Shown: positions 16,150 to 24,759, counted from the stretch's first letter. The stretch: 34,111 nt of DNA from an uncultured Capnocytophaga sp. (GCF_938029845.1 NZ_CALHGG010000124.1:1-34111), one strand, 5' to 3'. Notes: generated by a model from the letters alone, not told the origin. A program made the numbers and translations.

Positions 16150-17844
16150 TTACTCCTCACTCTTGACCTTCTCCCAAGTATCCTTCAGTCCTACTGTTTT
16201 GTTAAAAACAAGCTTGCCGGCTGTACTATCAGGATCTACACAGAAGTAGCCAAGACGTTGGAATTGTACTGTATCACCTGCTTTGGCTGTTTGTAGGCTT
16301 GGCTCTACATAGGCAGTAATAGTCTTGAGTGAATTAGGATTGATATAGTTTAGGAAACTATCCTCTTGGCGGTCAGGTTCGGCTACTGTGAAGAGACGGT
16401 CATACAGACGAGCTTCAGCTGTCACTGCATGAGGAATAGAAACCCAGTGGAGTGTACCCTTTACCTTGCGAGTGCTGGCTTCACTGCCACTACCACTGCG
16501 ACTATCAGCATCATAGGTGCAGTGAATTTCGGTAATATTGCCTTCGCTATCTTTTACTACGCTTTCTGCCTTGATGATATAGGCATTCTTTAGGCGTACT
16601 TCTCCTCCAAGTTTCAAGCGGAAATACTTCTTATCAGCTTCTTCGCGGAAGTCCTCACGCTCTATGTATAACTCACGAGAGAAAGGCACCTTGCGGTAGG
16701 TCATAGGAGTTACTTCTGGATTGTTTTCGGCATCGAGCCACTCCTCTTGCTCTTCTGGATAGTTGGTGATAACGACCTTCACAGGATCCAATACCGCCAT
16801 GACGCGATTGGCTTTCTTGTTGAGGTCTTCACGTACACAAAACTCTAAGAGAGAGACATCTATAAGGTTTTCACGCTTGGCAATACCGATAGTGTCGGCA
16901 AATTTGCGTATAGCCTCAGGGGTGTAACCACGACGGCGCAAGCCTGAAATGGTAGGCATACGCGGATCGTCCCAACCCGCTACATATTTTTCATTAACCA
17001 ATTGTAATAGCTTACGCTTGCTTACTATGGTATGGCTAAGGTTACGACGGGCAAATTCACGTTGTTTAGGGCGTACGACCTTCTCCCCTTGAGGTATGAT
17101 CTGATCCAAAAACCAGTCATATAGCTCTCTGTGAGGCAAGAATTCCAAAGTACATAGAGAGTGAGATATTTGTTCTAGGTAGTCACTCTCTCCATGAGCC
17201 CAATCATACATAGGGTAGATGTGCCACTTGTCACCTGTACGGTGGTGGGAAGCATTCATGATACGATAGATGATAGGGTCGCGCATAAGCATATTGGATG
17301 AGGTGATATCTATCTTGGCACGAAGTACATAGGTGCCATTGGCAAACTCTCCATTTTTCATACGTTCAAATAGAGCGAGGTTCTCCTCAGGAGAGGTATT
17401 ACGGTAGGGACTCTCTGTACCTGCAGTGGTAGGAGTTCCTTTTTGAGCCGCAATTTCTTCTGAGGTTTGCTTATCTACATAGGCTTTGCCTTGCTTTATA
17501 AGCATTACTGCCCACTCATATAGTTCTTGGAAGTAGTCAGAAGCGTAGCATTCTTTGTCCCATTTGTAACCCAACCAGGCTACATCACGACGGATGGCAT
17601 CTACGTATTCTTGTTCTTCTTTGCTAGGATTGGTATCGTCAAAACGCAAATTTACAGGGGCGTTGTAGCGTAAGCCTAAACCGAAGTTTAGGCAAATAGA
17701 GCTCGCATGCCCTAGGTGCAAGTAGCCATTAGGTTCTGGGGGGAAGCGAAAACGTAACTTCTCGGATGAAAAACCTGCAGCGAGGTCTTCCTCTATGATA
17801 TTTTCTATAAAATTGTTAGATCTTTCTTTGATTTCTTCTGCCAT
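16150..17844 (-). CDS. glnS: Glutaminyl-tRNA synthetase
   Basis: Charges tRNA-Gln directly with glutamine. Seen: 564 residues, close to the E. coli enzyme. Class I signature FPPEPNGYLHLGH with HLGH at 43-46. The catalytic-core segment NLRFDDTNPSKEE is of GlnRS type. The KMSKS-equivalent is IVSKRKL, followed by YVAGWDDPRMPTISGLRRRG. The C-terminal anticodon-binding barrels end in KVKSEE. The start ATG is preceded by four 7-bp repeats. No TAnnTTTG element was seen just upstream, so it may be read from the recQ side (gaps of 18 and 49 nt). Confidence 0.98.
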   Translation of the reverse strand: MAEEIKERSNNFIENIIEEDLAAGFSSEKLRFRFPPEPNGYLHLGHASSICLNFGLGLRYNAPVNLRFDDTNPSKEEQEYVDAIRRDVAWLGYKWDKECYASDYFQELYEWAVMLIKQGKAYVDKQTSEEIAAQKGTPTTAGTESPYRNTSPEENLALFERMKNGEFANGTYVLRAKIDITSSNMLMRDPIIYRIMNASHHRTGDKWHIYPMYDWAHGESDYLEQISHSLCTLEFLPHRELYDWFLDQIIPQGEKVVRPKQREFARRNLSHTIVSKRKLLQLVNEKYVAGWDDPRMPTISGLRRRGYTPEAIRKFADTIGIAKRENLIDVSLLEFCVREDLNKKANRVMAVLDPVKVVITNYPEEQEEWLDAENNPEVTPMTYRKVPFSRELYIEREDFREEADKKYFRLKLGGEVRLKNAYIIKAESVVKDSEGNITEIHCTYDADSRSGSGSEASTRKVKGTLHWVSIPHAVTAEARLYDRLFTVAEPDRQEDSFLNYINPNSLKTITAYVEPSLQTAKAGDTVQFQRLGYFCVDPDSTAGKLVFNKTVGLKDTWEKVKSEE

Positions 17845-17872
17845 TTTTAGGTGTTAAGTTTTAGGTTTTAGT
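17845..17872 (-). repeat. Four tandem 7-bp repeats abutting the glnS start
   Basis: Plus-strand units TTTTAGG, TGTTAAG, TTTTAGG, TTTTAGT in exact 7-nt register. On the coding (minus) strand they read as CTAAAAC-like heptamers ending directly at the ATG. They resemble the alaS leader repeats in length and pattern. Confidence 0.7.
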
Positions 17873-17893
17873 TTGAATTACAAGATAAAGTAT

Positions 17894-18313
17894 TCAGAAT
17901 TTCCAAGGAGTCATTCTCCCAAAGAAATTAATAACTACCGATAAGGTAAAGCCATTAAAAGTAGCTTCATTTCTCAGAGGTAAGGAGTAGCCCGCTTGTA
18001 TCTGGTATTTGTTAGTCAAGGATAGCCCCATACGTGGGGTGATAGCGTGGGTGTTGACTGAAATTCCCATACCGAAAAGCATCATATAGAGATCTGCTCC
18101 TATTTCAGGGACAAACTGTATTGTACCCTTATGGCTGCCCACATGAGAGCCTGCATAATAAGATAACCCTGCGTAGAAAGGATCAGAATTGTTGGACACT
18201 CCTGCAAAACCATAATGATATGCCTTATTGGTAAAAGTATAGGCAGTGCGTAGCCCAACATATTGTCCCTTTGCTAAAAAAGGGAAAAATAGTAATAGTA
18301 ATAAGGTTCTCAT
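17894..18313 (-). CDS. Small exported hypothetical protein, possibly outer-membrane barrel-like
   Basis: Family not recognised. Seen: 139 residues. Signal peptide MRTLLLLLFFPFLAKG, probably cleaved before QYVGLR. The rest has alternating aromatic and small residues in short strands (YAGLSYYAGSHVG, IQAGYSLPLRN, FTLSVVINFFGR) and ends in WKF, suggesting a small beta-barrel or lipocalin-like envelope protein. It starts 18 nt after the recQ stop and ends 49 nt before glnS, so it probably shares a transcript with them. No function is assigned. Confidence 0.72.
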   Translation of the reverse strand: MRTLLLLLFFPFLAKGQYVGLRTAYTFTNKAYHYGFAGVSNNSDPFYAGLSYYAGSHVGSHKGTIQFVPEIGADLYMMLFGMGISVNTHAITPRMGLSLTNKYQIQAGYSLPLRNEATFNGFTLSVVINFFGRMTPWKF

Positions 18314-18331
18314 TTATAATTAATCATCATT

Positions 18332-20521
18332 TTAGTTTCCTACTTCGCTGATAAATTTGATACGATAGAGGCGCAATTCGTCGTCCTCATAATCTCCCCC
18401 AAACTCCTTGGAGGCTATCGAAATCTTATCTGTCTCAGCTTCTAGGAAATAATCATGGAGTTCTTCCTGTTGCTCTTCGTCTAAAATCTCGTCTACCCAA
18501 TAGTTGATATTGATCTTAGTACCACTATATACGATTTGCTCCATTTCCTTAAGGAGCTCATCTAAGGAGAGTCCTTTGGCCTTGGCAATATCAGGGAGCG
18601 GGAGTTTCTTATCTATGTTTTGGATAATGAATAGCTTAAGGGCTGAATTAGCTCCCGTGGTTTTTACAATAAGATCTTCAGGGCGTATAATATCATTTTC
18701 CTCTACATATCTTTCTATCAGGGAGATAAACTCTTTTCCGTATTTCTTAGCCTTTCCTTCGCCTACTCCAAAGACATTGGTAAGTTCTTGGATAGTGGTA
18801 GGGTATTTCATACACATATCCTCCAAGGAAGCATCTTGGAAGACTACAAAAGGTGGTACACCAAACTCCTTAGCCACTTTCTTACGTAAGTCCTTGAGGT
18901 ATTTTAAGAGGGTTTCATCAAGAACAGAAACCGCATTTTTGGTAGGTTCTTCTACATCTTCCTCGAAGTTATGGTCTTCTGTCATCATAAAGGAATGTGG
19001 ATTCTTGAGAAAATCACGTCCCTTATCAGTGAGGAACATGACCCCATAGGTCTCTATATCCTTGCGGATATAATCATTGACCATGACCTGACGAATCAGC
19101 GCCATCCAAAAACGACTATCAAACTCCGCACCACAAGCAAAGAAATCCTGTTGGTCAAAGAGGTTGGACTTGATAATAGCCGAATACTTTCCGGTCAGTA
19201 CGTTCACTAAGTCCTTGGCTTTGAGTCTTTGTCGAGTCTTGTCAATTACATCCAAGAGCATAAAGACTTGGTCTTTGGCTTCTTTCTTAGTCTTAGGGTA
19301 TCGCATGTTATCGTCCATATTGGCACCTTCCCCATTGATCTCATCAAACTCTTCCCCGAAGTAGTGCAAAATGAACTTTCGTCGGGAGCTGGAGGTCTCA
19401 GCATAGGCTACCATATCCTGTAAGAGTGCTTGTCCTACTTCTTGCTCGGCTATGGGCTTGCTAACCATGAATTTTTCTAATTTCTCTATATCCTTATAGC
19501 AATAGAAAGCCAAGCAATAGCCCTCGCCTCCGTCACGTCCTGCACGTCCTGTTTCTTGGTAATAGCTTTCAATACTCTTGGGAATATCATAGTGAATCAC
19601 AAAGCGCACATCGGGCTTATCAATTCCCATCCCAAAGGCAATGGTGGCTACCACTACCTCCACTTCTTCCATGAGAAACATATCTTGGTGCTTAGCACGG
19701 GTCTTGGCATCAAGTCCTGCATGGTAGGGAATAGCTTTGATACCATTCACCTGAAGGGTTTGTGCCAGTTCCTCCACACTCTTACGGCTTAGGCAATAGA
19801 TAATACCCGACTGACCTGGATGTTGCTTGACAAAACGAATAATATCACTATTGATATTCTTTGTTTTGGGGCGTACCTCATAGTATAGGTTGGGTCGGTT
19901 GAAGGATGACTTGAATACATTGGCTTGAGGAATTCCCAAGTTCTTGAGGATGTCCTCTTGTACCTTAGTGGTTGCTGTGGCAGTAAGGGCTATGATAGGG
20001 ATGCCTTCGCCCAAGCGCTCAATAATCGTTTTGATATTTCGGTATTCAGGGCGGAAGTCATGTCCCCATTCGGAGATACAGTGCGCCTCATCTACCGCTA
20101 CAAAAGAGATATTGATAGTCCTAAGAAAGTCTGCATACTCATCCTTCGTCAGAGATTCAGGGGCTACATACAGCAACTTGGTATCACCATTACGGATATC
20201 CTCCATGACAGTACGTATTTCTCCTTTGGTAAGAGAAGAGTTCAGTACATGAGCTATTTTATCGGTGCCAGAGATGCCACGTACAACATCTACTTGGTTC
20301 TTCATTAGGGCGATAAGTGGAGAAATCACAATAGCAGTCCCCTCCTTAAGCAAGGCAGGGAGCTGGTAGCAAAGCGATTTTCCGCCTCCAGTAGGCATTA
20401 AGACAAAGGTATGGTTACCCTCCATAATGCTACGGATAATGTCTTCTTGTTTTCCTTTGAATGCGCTAAAGCCAAAAATGCTTTTTAATGCTTTTTGTAA
20501 ATCAACATTATTAGTACTCAT
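18332..20521 (-). CDS. recQ: RecQ-family DNA helicase lacking the zinc cysteines
   Basis: 3'-5' SF2 DNA helicase for recombination and repair. Seen: 729 residues. Motif 0/I FKGKQEDII and MPTGGGKS (42-49), motif II DEAH at 144-147 with the RecQ aromatic-rich loop CISEWGHDFRPEY, motif VI QETGRAGRDGG (322-332). An HRDC domain lies around 530-600, and an additional C-terminal HTH-like domain follows. The RQC zinc site is degenerate: where RecQ proteins have Cys before RRK and a CGNCDxC loop, this one has SSSRRK (377-382) and GEGANMDDN (397-405), so all four Cys are gone. Otherwise the helicase core looks intact. I believe similar Cys-less RecQ occur in other Flavobacteriia, but cannot confirm it here. 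Confidence 0.95.
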   Translation of the reverse strand: MSTNNVDLQKALKSIFGFSAFKGKQEDIIRSIMEGNHTFVLMPTGGGKSLCYQLPALLKEGTAIVISPLIALMKNQVDVVRGISGTDKIAHVLNSSLTKGEIRTVMEDIRNGDTKLLYVAPESLTKDEYADFLRTINISFVAVDEAHCISEWGHDFRPEYRNIKTIIERLGEGIPIIALTATATTKVQEDILKNLGIPQANVFKSSFNRPNLYYEVRPKTKNINSDIIRFVKQHPGQSGIIYCLSRKSVEELAQTLQVNGIKAIPYHAGLDAKTRAKHQDMFLMEEVEVVVATIAFGMGIDKPDVRFVIHYDIPKSIESYYQETGRAGRDGGEGYCLAFYCYKDIEKLEKFMVSKPIAEQEVGQALLQDMVAYAETSSSRRKFILHYFGEEFDEINGEGANMDDNMRYPKTKKEAKDQVFMLLDVIDKTRQRLKAKDLVNVLTGKYSAIIKSNLFDQQDFFACGAEFDSRFWMALIRQVMVNDYIRKDIETYGVMFLTDKGRDFLKNPHSFMMTEDHNFEEDVEEPTKNAVSVLDETLLKYLKDLRKKVAKEFGVPPFVVFQDASLEDMCMKYPTTIQELTNVFGVGEGKAKKYGKEFISLIERYVEENDIIRPEDLIVKTTGANSALKLFIIQNIDKKLPLPDIAKAKGLSLDELLKEMEQIVYSGTKININYWVDEILDEEQQEELHDYFLEAETDKISIASKEFGGDYEDDELRLYRIKFISEVGN

Positions 20522-20526
20522 AATAA

Positions 20527-20554
20527 TATGTAGTATTTTATATGTAGTATTTTT
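20527..20554. repeat. Tandem 14-bp direct repeat in the recQ/kpsF divergent region
   Basis: TATGTAGTATTTTA at 20527-20540 is followed immediately by TATGTAGTATTTTT at 20541-20554 (13 of 14 identical). The second copy ends 4 nt before the kpsF -7 element, so the pair could be an operator. It may equally be slippage in AT-rich DNA. Confidence 0.6.
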
Positions 20555-20558
20555 TTTT

Positions 20559-20566
20559 TACTTTTG
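20559..20566 (+). promoter_or_regulatory. Candidate -7 element for kpsF
   Basis: TACTTTTG matches TAnnTTTG, 28 nt before the kpsF GTG start; predicted transcription start near 20573. It is preceded by a long T tract and the 14-bp direct repeat. No equally good element was found on the minus strand for recQ. Confidence 0.6.
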
Positions 20567-20594
20567 CAGGATAAAATTACAACTTTTTTTTTAA

Positions 20595-21584
20595 GTGGCA
20601 AATTTAAAATCAACTATTTTGGAAAATTTTAATAATGTACTTGATTTTGCTCGCAAAACCATAGAAACAGAGCTCTATTCTTTAGAGAAATTAACAAGTT
20701 TTTTAGATGAAAACTTCCCTCGAGCAGTGGAAGCTATCTTACAATCCAAGGGTCGTGTGGTCATCACAGGCATAGGAAAAAGTGCTATTATTGCCCAAAA
20801 GATGGTAGCAACGATGAATTCCACAGGTACCCCTGCGATCTTTATGCACGCTGCCGATGCCATTCATGGGGATTTGGGAATGATACAACCTTCTGATGTG
20901 GTCATCTGTATCTCCAAGAGTGGTAATACTCCAGAAATCAAGGTATTGGTGCCACTGCTCAAGCGTGAGAATAATCCCCTCATTGCTATCACAGCCAATA
21001 AGGAGTCTTTCCTTGCCACTCAATCCGATTATGTACTCTATGCCTATACTCATAGGGAAGCCTGCCCGAACAACTTAGCCCCGACTACTTCCACCACTTC
21101 TCAATTGGTTATTGGGGATGCCTTGGCGGTAGCTCTTATGCAGGTAAAGCAGTTCGGCAGTGCCGATTTTGCCAAATATCACCCTGGGGGAGCTCTTGGC
21201 AAGCGACTTTACCTTACCGTAGGGGAGACCATAGCCAAGAATCAAGTGCCCATAGTAGCTCCAGAGACGGATATCAAGCAAGTGATTATAGAAATCTCTC
21301 AGAAAATGCTAGGGGTAACAGCAGTACTCGATGGCGAACGTATTGTTGGAGTCATCACCGATGGGGATATCCGCCGTATGCTTAGCCGTTATGAAGAGAT
21401 TAAGGGACTCAAAGCCCGCGATATCATGTCCACCAGCCCCAAAACCATAGATGCAGGGGTGCTTGCTGTGGATGCGCTGGACTTTATGCAAAATCACAAA
21501 ATTACCCAGCTATTGGTAACTCGTCAAGGACAATATGTAGGTGTAATACATCTGCACAATCTGATACAGGAAGGAATCATTTAA
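20595..21584 (+). CDS. kpsF: D-arabinose-5-phosphate isomerase (KpsF/GutQ/KdsD family)
   Basis: Isomerises ribulose-5-phosphate to arabinose-5-phosphate, the first committed step to KDO for LPS. Seen: 329 residues, matching E. coli KdsD length. The SIS domain carries GIGKSAIIAQKMVATM, the HGDLGM loop, SKSGNTPE and the YHPGGALGKRL motif. Two CBS domains follow (about 205-265 and 270-329, the second with RDIMSTSPKTI). The start is GTG at 20595; no upstream ATG is in frame in the short leader. It is divergent from recQ and convergent with pbpC. The gene symbol is by family; kdsD is equally apt. Confidence 0.94.
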   Translation: MANLKSTILENFNNVLDFARKTIETELYSLEKLTSFLDENFPRAVEAILQSKGRVVITGIGKSAIIAQKMVATMNSTGTPAIFMHAADAIHGDLGMIQPSDVVICISKSGNTPEIKVLVPLLKRENNPLIAITANKESFLATQSDYVLYAYTHREACPNNLAPTTSTTSQLVIGDALAVALMQVKQFGSADFAKYHPGGALGKRLYLTVGETIAKNQVPIVAPETDIKQVIIEISQKMLGVTAVLDGERIVGVITDGDIRRMLSRYEEIKGLKARDIMSTSPKTIDAGVLAVDALDFMQNHKITQLLVTRQGQYVGVIHLHNLIQEGII

Positions 21585-21623
21585 GTGAAGAGTGAAAAGC
21601 GAAAAGTTTTTCACTCTTCACTT
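21583..21623. terminator. Bidirectional hairpin between kpsF and pbpC
   Basis: Perfect 16-bp inverted repeat: arms 21583-21598 and 21608-21623, loop 9 nt, followed by a TTTTCAC stretch. The left arm starts in the kpsF stop codon and the right arm covers the pbpC stop and last codons. Each arm is built of 7-bp units (GTGAAGA, GTGAAAA, GCGAAAA; TCACTCT, TCACTTT, TCACTAC). Confidence 0.85.
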
Positions 21624-23944
21624 TTCACTACTATTGTTTTCTCATTGCCTCGTGTATCCATGCATTTGAGTAGGTGGGTACCTTCGCTTAAGTAGAGTTT
21701 CATGTCATGGAAGTGGAGTGTTTCTCCAAGGAAATGGTTGTCCAAGTACCAAAAGAGCTTACCTGAGTACTTATAAGCAACACGGGCGATGATAGGCTGA
21801 ATACTGCCACCTAAGCCTTTGACAGGGTGTAGGGTAGCCCCATGTTTGGGGTAGATAAAATCCAAAACCTGCTGTTTATTGCCCTCTATACAATCCTCTC
21901 GCATAGGAGGGAGTACTTGATAGGTAGGGTGCTTCTTCTTATAAAACCATTCCATAAGAGGGGGAAGGACAAACCAACTTTCCGAGCGCATGGCAGCTAT
22001 GTCCTCACAGTTACTATTGACCTGCCAAAGACCATCGGGGGAGAGGTGTACCCATTTGTGATACTTACATAGGGCAGTTTGTAGTTGCCCTTGTGGTACC
22101 CAAATAGTCTTTTTAGGACATAAGTCGCTAGCTATCATACCACTGAGGGTACATACTTCTACTTTTTGTAGGTCTTCCCAAGGGGTATCAAACCACTTGT
22201 CTTTTTTCAATAGCTGGAATATCTCCAACATCACGGGGGCAGCTGTTCCAACCCCAGTAAGTTCAGGGCGCCCCTCTCCGGAGGCATTGCCCACCCATAC
22301 CCCTACTAAGTAGCGAGAGGTTAGGCCAATAGCCCATGCGTCGCGGTTACCAAAGCTGGTGCCCGTTTTCCAAGATATTTTCCTTGACGAGGTATAGTAA
22401 CGCCAAGCGGAATCAAAAGAGGGGCGGTTTACTTGGGTCAGTGCCTCAAAAGTCTTATAGATAGCGCCTGCGGAGAAGTGGTTTTTCTCTTCCTGCAATT
22501 CTCCATAATCACGGTTGTTCTTCAGGTAGGTGAGTTTTTGGAAGGCATGAGAACGGTATTTGCCTGTCTGAGCAAACTCATTCAGCTCGAAGCCCATATT
22601 AGCATAAGCCTGAGAGAGTTCCCAGAGGCTACTCTCTGCGCCACCGAGGATAAGGGATAGCCCATAGTGGTCAGCAGAGCGATTAATGGAACGTAACCGT
22701 AGCTTTTGCAATTGCTGATAAAATCGGCTGATGCCATATTGTCGCAGTAACAATACAAAGGGAATATTCAGGGAGCGGTACAGCGCCTCATCAGCAGGGA
22801 CAGCCCCTTCGTAGGTGTTTTCAAAGTTTTCAGGAGAGTAGCCGCCGATATGAGTGGGGACATCTGCGGTAATCTCTTGAGGGAGTAACTCACCACTATC
22901 AAGCATAGCCGCATAGAGGAAAGGCTTGAGCACACTCCCTGTACTGCGAGGGCGGTGAATGATATTCACATCTTTCTGGTGCTCCTCATCGGTAGGACTA
23001 TTCCCTACATAGGCTAGGACTTCTCGGCTATGGACATCTACCACCAGCGCACAGAGGTTATGTACCTCAAAGCGCTTATAGTGTCGGTGGTATTTGGCTA
23101 CCACCTCCTGCACGCGCTCTTGTAGGTAATAATCTATGGTGGTGAGTTGTCGCTTGTTGGGAGCAGTGCGCGCGATCCGCTCCACAAGGTGAGGGGCTAT
23201 ATTTGGTAGTTCATGGGGTCGCTCCACCAAGGGTTCTTGCAAAGAAAGTTCATAAGTTGTCTTATCAATGGTATGATTTTTGAAGAGCTTTTCCAGTAGG
23301 AAATCACGTTTCTTTTTTAAGGTTAGTTGGTTGCGTCCTGGGTATATAAGACCTGGTGCATTGGGAAGCACCGCCAAAGTACAGGCCTCTGCCCAAGAGA
23401 GTTGTTCTGGGGAAACCCCAAAATAGCGCCAAGCAGCCATATCTGCTCCTATCACATTGCCTCCAAAAGGGGCATGGGAAGCATAGAGGGCAAGGATTTT
23501 TCCCTTAGAGTAGCGAAATTCTAAGCGGGTAGCCCAGATGGCCTCCACCAATTTTTCCCCATAGGTACGCGCTTTGTTCTTACGAGCCAATCGTATCACC
23601 TGCTGGGTGAGAGTACTCCCCCCACGTATGGTACGACCATGGCGCAGGTTGGTAAGTAACGCCTTGGTAGTAGATACAGGATTGACCCCCCAGTGGTAAT
23701 AAAAATGAGCATCTTCGTAAGCAAGGAGAGCTTCGCGTAGCTTATGAGGTACGGAGTCTCGCTCTGGGAAACGCCATTGTCCATCAGGAGCAATTTTACC
23801 CCCAAGGAGTTTGCCCTCTCGGCTCTCCACTATAGTGGCATAGCCTTCCTTAAAAAGCGTACGAGGCAGACAAAAGATATACCATAATAATAGTAAGCAT
23901 CCTATGGCGGTACGTATCTTATGCCTACGAAGGTAGTTTATCAT
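21611..23944 (-). CDS. pbpC: Penicillin-binding protein 1C (bifunctional peptidoglycan synthase)
   Basis: Polymerises and cross-links peptidoglycan at the inner membrane. Seen with start 23944: 777 residues. One N-terminal membrane anchor (IGCLLLLWYIFCL). The GT51 transglycosylase carries EDAHFYYHWGVNP (Glu77) and RGGSTLTQQVIRL. The transpeptidase carries SVLK (Ser337-Lys340), SLN (391-393) and KTGTS (526-530). The C-terminal BiPBP_C-like domain ends in VVKSEE. This domain order is that of PbpC. An upstream in-frame ATG at 24022 is rejected because the promoter at 23974-24005 places transcription start after it. Convergent with kpsF, whose hairpin overlaps its stop. Confidence 0.95.
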   Translation of the reverse strand: MINYLRRHKIRTAIGCLLLLWYIFCLPRTLFKEGYATIVESREGKLLGGKIAPDGQWRFPERDSVPHKLREALLAYEDAHFYYHWGVNPVSTTKALLTNLRHGRTIRGGSTLTQQVIRLARKNKARTYGEKLVEAIWATRLEFRYSKGKILALYASHAPFGGNVIGADMAAWRYFGVSPEQLSWAEACTLAVLPNAPGLIYPGRNQLTLKKKRDFLLEKLFKNHTIDKTTYELSLQEPLVERPHELPNIAPHLVERIARTAPNKRQLTTIDYYLQERVQEVVAKYHRHYKRFEVHNLCALVVDVHSREVLAYVGNSPTDEEHQKDVNIIHRPRSTGSVLKPFLYAAMLDSGELLPQEITADVPTHIGGYSPENFENTYEGAVPADEALYRSLNIPFVLLLRQYGISRFYQQLQKLRLRSINRSADHYGLSLILGGAESSLWELSQAYANMGFELNEFAQTGKYRSHAFQKLTYLKNNRDYGELQEEKNHFSAGAIYKTFEALTQVNRPSFDSAWRYYTSSRKISWKTGTSFGNRDAWAIGLTSRYLVGVWVGNASGEGRPELTGVGTAAPVMLEIFQLLKKDKWFDTPWEDLQKVEVCTLSGMIASDLCPKKTIWVPQGQLQTALCKYHKWVHLSPDGLWQVNSNCEDIAAMRSESWFVLPPLMEWFYKKKHPTYQVLPPMREDCIEGNKQQVLDFIYPKHGATLHPVKGLGGSIQPIIARVAYKYSGKLFWYLDNHFLGETLHFHDMKLYLSEGTHLLKCMDTRGNEKTIVVKSEE

Positions 23945-23973
23945 ACAAAATAAGGGTTGGTGTATCACTACCA

Positions 23974-24005
23974 CAAAATTACATTGTTTTTGCAAAAGAA
24001 GCAAA
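23974..24005 (-). promoter_or_regulatory. Promoter for pbpC with -33 and -7 elements
   Basis: On the minus strand, TTTG (24005-24002), a 20-nt spacer, then TAATTTTG (23981-23974). This fits the Bacteroidota pattern TTTG-N19/21-TAnnTTTG and is the best promoter match in the window. Predicted start near 23967, about 23 nt before the ATG at 23944. Confidence 0.7.
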
Positions 24006-24091
24006 TCTTTTTTAATGGTCAATTATTAATAATACGAATCAAGGTTTAAAAATTTTTTGTATAATCTGATTCATTAAGGTACAATAGATCA

Positions 24092-24111
24092 AGACGCAAT
24101 TTATTGCGTCT
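24092..24111. repeat. Palindromic repeat copy A
   Basis: AGACGCAA, loop TTTA, TTGCGTCT: 8-bp stem. The core is identical to the palindrome after feoB (7497-7520). Confidence 0.85.
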
Positions 24112-24161
24112 CTACGGAAGAATACGGTCATCCATAGTTATTTTAGCCAGCGTTAAGGTAG

Positions 24162-24181
24162 AGACGCAATTCATTGCGTCT
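24162..24181. repeat. Palindromic repeat copy B
   Basis: AGACGCAAT, TC, ATTGCGTCT: 9-bp stem with a compensating T-to-C change in the centre relative to copy A. Its left flank GGTAGAGACGC (24157-24167) is also found in the alaS terminator. Confidence 0.85.
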
Positions 24182-24198
24182 TATTGGTGTCAAAATAG

Positions 24199-24218
24199 AG
24201 ACGCAATTCATTGCGTCT
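24199..24218. repeat. Palindromic repeat copy C (within a duplicated unit)
   Basis: The same 20-bp core as copy B. It lies inside a unit of about 44 bp (24185-24228) whose flanks recur 82 bp downstream at copy D, so copies C and D arose by local duplication. Confidence 0.85.
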
Positions 24219-24266
24219 TACAAAGATAGTGAAAAGCATTTCAACAATAATTCATTATCAATGGAC

Positions 24267-24310
24267 TGGTTTCAAAATAGAGGCGCAAATCATTATATTT
24301 TACAAGATTA
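24267..24310. repeat. Decayed palindromic repeat copy D
   Basis: Shares CAAAATAGAG/CGCAA and TTACAA flanks with copy C (24185-24228), but the right half reads CATTATATTT instead of CATTGCGTCT, so the stem is lost. Reads as a degenerating duplicate. Confidence 0.65.
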
Positions 24311-24545
24311 GAAATTTTAGCCTTCAACTATTTAGTATTTTATTATGTATTACATACAAACTATGTAGTCTCTCTATTTGTAAGTATTTAATGTTTGTTT
24401 AACTATAAATGAAGGGGAAAGGGTATCTGTATAGCGTATTTTTTTAGAGATAACGGTAAAGTAAGAGTGATTGTTTATAACATTAAGAAATGTTAATAAC
24501 TTTTTGTATAGCGTCAAAAAAAGGAAAAATATTTCTGCAACCCCT

Positions 24546-24553
24546 TATATTTG
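24546..24553 (+). promoter_or_regulatory. Upstream candidate -7 element (Ig-like gene)
   Basis: TATATTTG matches TAnnTTTG. Transcription from here would give a leader of about 200 nt before the gene at 24760. There is no clear -33. Confidence 0.4.
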
Positions 24554-24652
24554 CCAAAGGGTGATGAAATTTTTTTTATAGACAGATAAAAAAGGGAAGC
24601 GTTAAGATGGATAATTTTTGTTTGAAGAAACCAACTAATAAAAACTTTTTTA

Positions 24653-24660
24653 TATATTTG
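24653..24660 (+). promoter_or_regulatory. Proximal candidate -7 element (Ig-like gene)
   Basis: TATATTTG again, identical to the upstream one and to the element before the giant adhesin gene (28739). Start near 24667, leader about 93 nt. It is the more likely main promoter by position. Confidence 0.55.
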
Positions 24661-24759
24661 CGTTGCTTTAGTGATTGGCTAAAATCACCTAAAATAAAAT
24701 ATTTAAATAAATTATAAATTAACCAATAAATTTAACAAATAATCAATAAAGAGCCTATT

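Larger units (their letters stand above)
23945..24759. other. 815-nt gene-free region between pbpC and the Ig-like gene
   Basis: No credible ORF. It contains the pbpC promoter, three good copies and one decayed copy of the GACGCAAT palindrome, a 10-bp direct repeat TGTATAGCGT (24429-24438 and 24505-24514), and two TAnnTTTG elements on the plus strand. Very AT rich. I saw no tRNA, riboswitch or ncRNA that I can defend. Confidence 0.8.

Noticed and set aside
23944..24022. Longer start for pbpC (ATG at 24022)
   Set aside because: The -33/-7 promoter at 23974-24005 would place the RNA start after it, and the extra 26 residues are not PBP1C-like.
24092..24218. Possible CRISPR or attenuator series from repeated palindromes
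   Set aside because: Spacing is irregular (70 and 37 bp), there are no common spacer lengths, and identical copies occur elsewhere (7497).
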